Assembly (NCBI GenBank): GCA_963205025.1
Contig: CAUJHO010000095.1
Coordinates: 82,897-146,896, forward strand
Direction: 5' to 3'
DNA: 64,000 nt
Origin: Pseudomonadota bacterium
GTDB lineage: Bacteria > Pseudomonadota > Alphaproteobacteria > Caulobacterales > Caulobacteraceae
Shown here piece after piece: positions 59,327 through 64,000 of this stretch (its first letter is position 1; each line of letters begins with the position of its first letter). A model generated the notes under the pieces. The model had not been told where the DNA came from. It was given only the letters and a program-made list of their open reading frames with translations, and did no database searches. A program made the translations under genes and the position numbers.

Positions 59327-59875
59327 ATGGATGACGCAAAAGACATTGCAAGCCGCACCATCGCCCTTGTCGGGCTGATGGGGGTCGGAAAATCCTCGGT
59401 CGGCCGCCGGCTGGCGACGTCGCTGGCGATGCCGTTCGTGGATGCCGATGCCGAAATCGAGGTGGCGGCGGGTCGATCCGTCTCGGAGATCTTCTCAGAC
59501 CTCGGCGAGATCGAGTTTCGATCCGGCGAGCATCGCGTGATCAAGCGCATCGTAGAGGGGCCGGCGACGGTTCTGGCGACCGGCGGCGGGGCCTTCGTCC
59601 ACGACGGCACGCGCGCCTTGCTCAAGGCCCGGACGGTCACGGTCTGGCTCCAGGCCGACCTCGATGTTCTGGTCGAACGCGCGACCCGGCGCGATACCCG
59701 GCCGTTGCTGCGCGGCAAGGATCCGCGCCAGGTGCTGGCCCGGCTCGCGGAGGCCCGCTATCCGCTATACGCCGAGGCCGATGTCCATGTGATGACGGGA
59801 GACGGGGCCCATCGGGATTCGGTGCGCGCCGTGACCGCCGCGATAAGGGCCTATTACGCCAGGGACACCGGATGA
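59327..59875 (+). CDS. aroK: Shikimate kinase
   Basis: IALVGLMGVGKSSVGRRLATSLAMPFVDADAEIEVAAGRSVSEIFSDLGEIEFRSGEHRVI. Confidence 0.97.
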   Translation: MDDAKDIASRTIALVGLMGVGKSSVGRRLATSLAMPFVDADAEIEVAAGRSVSEIFSDLGEIEFRSGEHRVIKRIVEGPATVLATGGGAFVHDGTRALLKARTVTVWLQADLDVLVERATRRDTRPLLRGKDPRQVLARLAEARYPLYAEADVHVMTGDGAHRDSVRAVTAAIRAYYARDTG

Positions 59876-60963
59876 AGACTTTACTGATCTCGGGCCCCGG
59901 GGTGACGCCCTATGAGGTGGTGATCGGACGTGGCCTGCTGAGCCAGGCCCAGACTTTTCTGGGCCCGTACATCGGCGCGGGGCGCGTTGTGGTGGTGTCC
60001 GACGAAACGGTGGCGGCGCTGCACGGGCCCGCTCTGATGGCGGCGCTCGGTGCGGCCGATATTCTGGCTGATCTTGTGACGGTGCCACCCGGCGAAGGCT
60101 CCAAGTCGATGCCGGAACTGTCGAGCCTGCTGGACCGGATGCTGGGCCTGGGGCTGGATCGCCGCTCGACCGTCGTGGCGCTGGGCGGCGGTGTGGTCGG
60201 CGACCTGGCCGGGCTGGCGGCGGCGCTGTTCATGCGGGGTATTCCGGTGATCCAGGCTCCGACGACGCTGCTGGCGCAGGTCGATTCCTCGGTCGGTGGC
60301 AAGACCGCGATCGATACCGCCTGGGGCAAGAACCTGATCGGGACCTTCCACCACCCGCGCCGCGTCCTTGCGGACCTCGGTGTGCTGGAAACCCTGCCGG
60401 ATCGGCAGATGCGGGCTGGGGCCGCCGAAATCCTCAAGGCTGCGATGCTGGCAGACGACGCCTTCTTTGACTGGCTGGAAGCCAACATCGCCGGTGTCGT
60501 CGCCCGGGACCCGGCGGCGCTCGAACACGCCATCGGTCGCTCGGTGGAAATCAAGGCTGAGATCGTCGCCGAGGATCCGACCGAAAAGGGCCGACGCGCC
60601 CTGCTGAACCTCGGCCATACCTTCGCCCACGCCCTGGAGGCCGAGGCGGGCTTCCTCGACGACAGTGTCCTGCACGGCGAGGCGGTGGCGCTGGGGTGTG
60701 TGCTGGCGTTTCGCCTGTCCGAACGGCTCGGGAGGGTTCCGGCTCAGGCCGTGCGACGGGTGGAGAGGCTGACGGCGCTGGCGGGCCTGCCGACCGAGAT
60801 CGAGGCCCTGGGCCTGTTCGAGCCGGACGCCCTGATCGCGCGCATGGCCGGTGACAAGAAGGCCGAAGGCGGCGTGCCGGTCCTGATCCTGGCGGACGCT
60901 ATCGGGCACGCCGAGGTTGTTCGCGACGTCGCCCCGGCAGAGCTCAGGGCCGTGCTCCAGTGA
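59872..60963 (+). CDS. aroB: 3-dehydroquinate synthase
   Basis: VALGGGVVGDLAGLAAALFMRGIPVIQAPTTLLAQVDSSVGGKTAID; NLGHTFAHALEAEAGF. Confidence 0.98.
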   Translation: MKTLLISGPGVTPYEVVIGRGLLSQAQTFLGPYIGAGRVVVVSDETVAALHGPALMAALGAADILADLVTVPPGEGSKSMPELSSLLDRMLGLGLDRRSTVVALGGGVVGDLAGLAAALFMRGIPVIQAPTTLLAQVDSSVGGKTAIDTAWGKNLIGTFHHPRRVLADLGVLETLPDRQMRAGAAEILKAAMLADDAFFDWLEANIAGVVARDPAALEHAIGRSVEIKAEIVAEDPTEKGRRALLNLGHTFAHALEAEAGFLDDSVLHGEAVALGCVLAFRLSERLGRVPAQAVRRVERLTALAGLPTEIEALGLFEPDALIARMAGDKKAEGGVPVLILADAIGHAEVVRDVAPAELRAVLQ

Positions 60964-61535
60964 AACTGAGCCATGAGGTGCTGGAGGGGCGTCACATCCG
61001 GCTGGAGCCGCTCTCTGAAGGGCATCGCGAACCGATGCGGCTGGCGCTCGACGGAGATGAGGCCGCCTGGTCGGTCATGGTCAGTGTCGCCTTTGGTCCG
61101 CATTTCGACGCCTGGTGGGAAAGGGTCATCGCCGGTCCCAGCCTGAACTACGCCGTGATCCGCCGGTCAGACGGGGAGGTCGTCGGGGTCACCGGCTATC
61201 ACGAAATCTCGGTGCCCCATTCCCGTCTTGAGATCGGCGGCACCTACTACCGCCCCGAGGCGCGGGGCGGCGCGATCAATCCCGAGACCAAGCGCCTGAT
61301 GCTGGCGCATGCTTTCGACAGCGGCGCAATGCGCGTGGAGTTCCTGACCGACGCCATCAATGATCGCAGCCGGGCCGCCCTGACCAAGCTGGGGGCCATC
61401 GAGGAGGGCGTGCTTCGTCGTCACAAGATCACCTGGACCGGCCGCGCGCGCCATACGGTGATGTTCTCGATCCTGGCCGAGGAATGGCCGGAGGCCCGCG
61501 CCAACCTGGATCAGCGCCTGGCGGCCTTCACCTAG
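60960..61535 (+). CDS. GNAT-family N-acetyltransferase (RimJ/RimL-like)
   Basis: GRHIRLEPLSEGHREPM, GGTYYRPEARGGAINPETKRLMLAHAFDSGAMRVEFLTDAINDRSRAALTKLGAIEEG. Confidence 0.9.
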   Translation: MKLSHEVLEGRHIRLEPLSEGHREPMRLALDGDEAAWSVMVSVAFGPHFDAWWERVIAGPSLNYAVIRRSDGEVVGVTGYHEISVPHSRLEIGGTYYRPEARGGAINPETKRLMLAHAFDSGAMRVEFLTDAINDRSRAALTKLGAIEEGVLRRHKITWTGRARHTVMFSILAEEWPEARANLDQRLAAFT

Positions 61536-61951
61536 CCAAGGGCAGTGCAGGCGGTCGGGTCACGATCCGAGGCCGACCAGGTCGCTTCATTGCCGCGCCC
61601 CCTGAGTTCGTAGGGACCGGACCGGTACCAGATGCCGTCGGCCGCACGCTCCTGCGGCAGGTCGACCGCTGTCATGTCGCGCATGCGGATGGTGGCCAAT
61701 TCGCGCGGGTTGTCGAACACCACCGACAGGCGCTCGCCATTCACACAGGTGTATTCCGCCCGAACCAGATGCTGGGCATCCTCGGCCTGGATCTCAGCCC
61801 CGGGGTTCGCATCGGCCAGGCCGGCGTCGATCACGCGCTGGCGCACCTCGGCCCCGGTTGCCGGCAGTTCGTCCTCACCCGACGCGCTACAGGCGGCTAG
61901 CGGTGCGACGATGGCGGCGAGGATGGCAAACCGGGTAAGTCTCATAGCCAC
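61532..61951 (-). CDS. Putative lipoprotein
   Basis: LTRFAILAAIVAPLAACSASG lipobox; overlaps convergent GNAT gene by 4 bp. Confidence 0.7.
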   Translation of the reverse strand: MAMRLTRFAILAAIVAPLAACSASGEDELPATGAEVRQRVIDAGLADANPGAEIQAEDAQHLVRAEYTCVNGERLSVVFDNPRELATIRMRDMTAVDLPQERAADGIWYRSGPYELRGRGNEATWSASDRDPTACTALG

Positions 61952-62443
61952 CTAACGCTCACCCGTGCCGGCTGTTCCGCGAGACCTGCGGGCGCGGAAG
62001 AAGCCTTTCAGGAGGTCGGCGGACTCTTGGGCCAGGACCCCGCCTTGCGTTTCGGGCCGCCAGTGGCAGGTCGGCTGGTTGAAATACTGTGGGCCGTGGA
62101 TCACGGCACCGCCCTTGGGATCGTCGGCCCCCCAGACCACCCGTCCGATGCGGGCATGGCTGATGGCGCCGGCGCACATGGCACACGGCTCCAGCGTCAC
62201 ATAGAGGGTCAGGCCGGTCAGCCTGTAATTGCCCAGCGCCGCGCCGGCCGCGCGCAGGGCGACAATCTCGGCATGGGCGGTCGGATCGTGATCGCCGATG
62301 GGCTGGTTGGCTCCCTCGGCGACGAGGGTGCCGGTCGCGGGGTCGATGATGACACAACCCACCGGTGCCTCGCCGGCCTCGGCGGCGGCCCTGGCCAGAT
62401 CAAGGGCGCGGCGCATCATCTCGGTATCGTCAGGCGGGGCCAT
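61952..62443 (-). CDS. tadA: tRNA-specific adenosine deaminase / nucleoside deaminase
   Basis: HAEIVALRAAGAALGNYRLTGLTLYVTLEPCAMCAGAISHARIGRVVWGADDPKGGAV. Confidence 0.94.
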   Translation of the reverse strand: MAPPDDTEMMRRALDLARAAAEAGEAPVGCVIIDPATGTLVAEGANQPIGDHDPTAHAEIVALRAAGAALGNYRLTGLTLYVTLEPCAMCAGAISHARIGRVVWGADDPKGGAVIHGPQYFNQPTCHWRPETQGGVLAQESADLLKGFFRARRSRGTAGTGER

Positions 62444-62539
62444 GCAGTCTTCTGTTGTGTCCGGGTTTTCCGACCGACGCCAGCCCTGATCCGTGCGCCG
62501 CCCCTTCGCGCGCGGCCCCGGCTCGTGTATGGCGCGCGC

Positions 62540-63958
62540 ATGGACAAGCCGCCTGCCAAGCCCTTCGCCAAGGGCAAACCCAAGCATTCCGACAGATCGA
62601 AAGACAAGGTGCCCGCCGAGTCCGTTCGCAAGGAGCGCATCGCCAAACGCCTGGCGCGCGCAGGTGTGGCGTCGCGCCGCGAGATCGAACGCCTGATCGG
62701 CCTGGGCCGGATTGCGGTCAATGGCCGGGTGTTGGACACGCCGGCGGTGCTGGTCAGCGCCCAGGATGTGGTGACCGTCGACGGTCGCCCGGTCGAGCGG
62801 CCCGAGGCCACGCGGGTCTGGCGGTTCCACAAGCCGGTCGGTCTGATTACCGCCGCCAAGGATCCGGCCGGGCGGCCCACCGTCTTTGACGCCCTGCCCG
62901 AGGGGATGCCGCGCGTGGTCAAGGTCGGGCGGCTGGACATCAACTCCGAAGGTCTGCTGCTCCTGACCAATGACGGCGAGCTGGCACGGGCGCTTGAGCT
63001 ACCGACGACGGGCTGGGTGCGGCGCTATCGGGCGCGGGCGCGCGGCTCGGTCACCCAGGACAGGCTGGACACGCTCAAGAACGGCATCGTCATCGAGGGG
63101 GTTCGCTACGGCCCGATCGAGGCGACGCTGGACAAGGCCAAAGAGAAGTCGGCCGACGGCAAGGCTCCGGCCAATCTGTGGATTTCGGTCGCCCTGACCG
63201 AGGGCAAGAACCGCGAGGTCCGCAAGGTGCTGGAGCATCTGGGCGTGACGGTGAACCGCCTGATCCGGCTGTCCTACGGTCCGTTCCAGCTGGGCACACT
63301 GGCAGAGGGTGAAGTGGCTGAGGTCGGGCCGCGCGTAATCCGCGAGCAGCTGGCCAGCATGATCCATCCTGAAAGCCTGCCCCTGGGCGATGATGTCGAG
63401 GCCCTGCCGTCGGCCCCGAAGAAGGCGCGCGCCGGCCTGGCCGATCCGTCGATGAAGCCGTCCAAGGTTCGCGCCCATGCGGCGAAACAGGCGGCCCTAG
63501 CGGCCGAGATTTCCGAGCGGGCCCAGCGCCGCGAAAGCCGCCGCGACGAGGATGATCGCCCGCGCCGCAGCGGACCGGGCCGGGACGGAGGCCCCCGCCG
63601 CGAGTTCAAACCGCGCGATGGCGACGGTGGGGATCGCCCGAAGCGGGCCTATACCCCGCGCGACCGGGCCGAAGGGGATCGCCCGCGGCGTCCGTTCAAG
63701 CCGCGAGACGGTGAGGGCGGGGATCGCGCGAAACGGGACTTCAAGCCTCGGGATCGCGCCGAGGGAGGGGATCGTCCCAAGCGCGACTTCAAGCCCCGAG
63801 ATCGCGCCGAGGGTGGGGATCGTCCCAAGCGGGACTTCAAGCCTCGGGATCGTTCTGAGAGCGGCGACCGCCCCAAGCGCGATTTCAAGCCGCGTTCAGG
63901 TCCCGGCGGCCCGCGCCCGGGGGGGGCTCCGCCTGGCGGGCCGCGTAAGCCGCGTTAG
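62540..63958 (+). CDS. RluB-like pseudouridine synthase with Arg-rich repetitive C-terminal tail
   Basis: S4-like ERIAKRLARAGVASRREIERLIGLGRIAVNGRVL; GRLDINSEGLLLLTNDGELARALELPTTGWVRRYRARARG; ALTEGKNREVRKVLEHLGVTVNRLIRLSYGPF. Confidence 0.94.
   Translation: MDKPPAKPFAKGKPKHSDRSKDKVPAESVRKERIAKRLARAGVASRREIERLIGLGRIAVNGRVLDTPAVLVSAQDVVTVDGRPVERPEATRVWRFHKPVGLITAAKDPAGRPTVFDALPEGMPRVVKVGRLDINSEGLLLLTNDGELARALELPTTGWVRRYRARARGSVTQDRLDTLKNGIVIEGVRYGPIEATLDKAKEKSADGKAPANLWISVALTEGKNREVRKVLEHLGVTVNRLIRLSYGPFQLGTLAEGEVAEVGPRVIREQLASMIHPESLPLGDDVEALPSAPKKARAGLADPSMKPSKVRAHAAKQAALAAEISERAQRRESRRDEDDRPRRSGPGRDGGPRREFKPRDGDGGDRPKRAYTPRDRAEGDRPRRPFKPRDGEGGDRAKRDFKPRDRAEGGDRPKRDFKPRDRAEGGDRPKRDFKPRDRSESGDRPKRDFKPRSGPGGPRPGGAPPGGPRKPR
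63690..63897 (+). repeat. In-frame tandem repeat, ~48-bp period (16 aa GDRPKRDFKPRDRAEG)
   Basis: Repeated GDRxKRDFKPRDRAEG units visible in the translation and at DNA level. Confidence 0.9.
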
Positions 63959-64000
63959 GGCTGCCACCCGGATCTGAGGCTTGCTGCAAGCCTCAGGGTC

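Noticed and set aside
63690-63897. Possible CRISPR-like regular repeats
   Set aside because: Period 48 bp without unique spacers, in frame with a coding sequence; ordinary coding tandem repeat.

Overview
GC-rich bacterial chromosomal window. Gene content and order (dnaG-rpoD, flgKL, nadA/B/C, aroK-aroB-xerD, zapA, purA, serC) fit an alphaproteobacterium, probably Caulobacteraceae/Brevundimonas-like; this is inference from protein flavour, no search was run. Most of the window is housekeeping: sensor kinases, rpoD, dnaG, trxB, gap, purT, tkt, flgK/flgL, fadA/fadB-like, purA, serC, nadA/B/C, aroK/aroB, tadA and rluB-like genes. Accessory or unusual parts are: (1) a 1170-aa single-polypeptide MmeI-like (Type IIL) restriction-methyltransferase carrying an in-frame pair of inverted palindromic repeats; (2) a DUF559/Vsr-like nuclease gene bracketed by an inverted pair of the same modular two-hairpin repeat, whose right copy encodes the protein's C-terminus; further copies are scattered through the window; (3) a zeta-toxin-like kinase with a 4-bp-overlapping upstream partner; (4) an ECF sigma gene between two paralogous small membrane proteins; (5) tandem paralogous secreted Arg-rich proteins next to a decayed IS481-type element with 13-bp terminal inverted repeats; (6) a candidate operator pair upstream of nadA; (7) a large hairpin between the thiolase and FadB-like genes. 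No rRNA, tRNA or CRISPR array was recognised.
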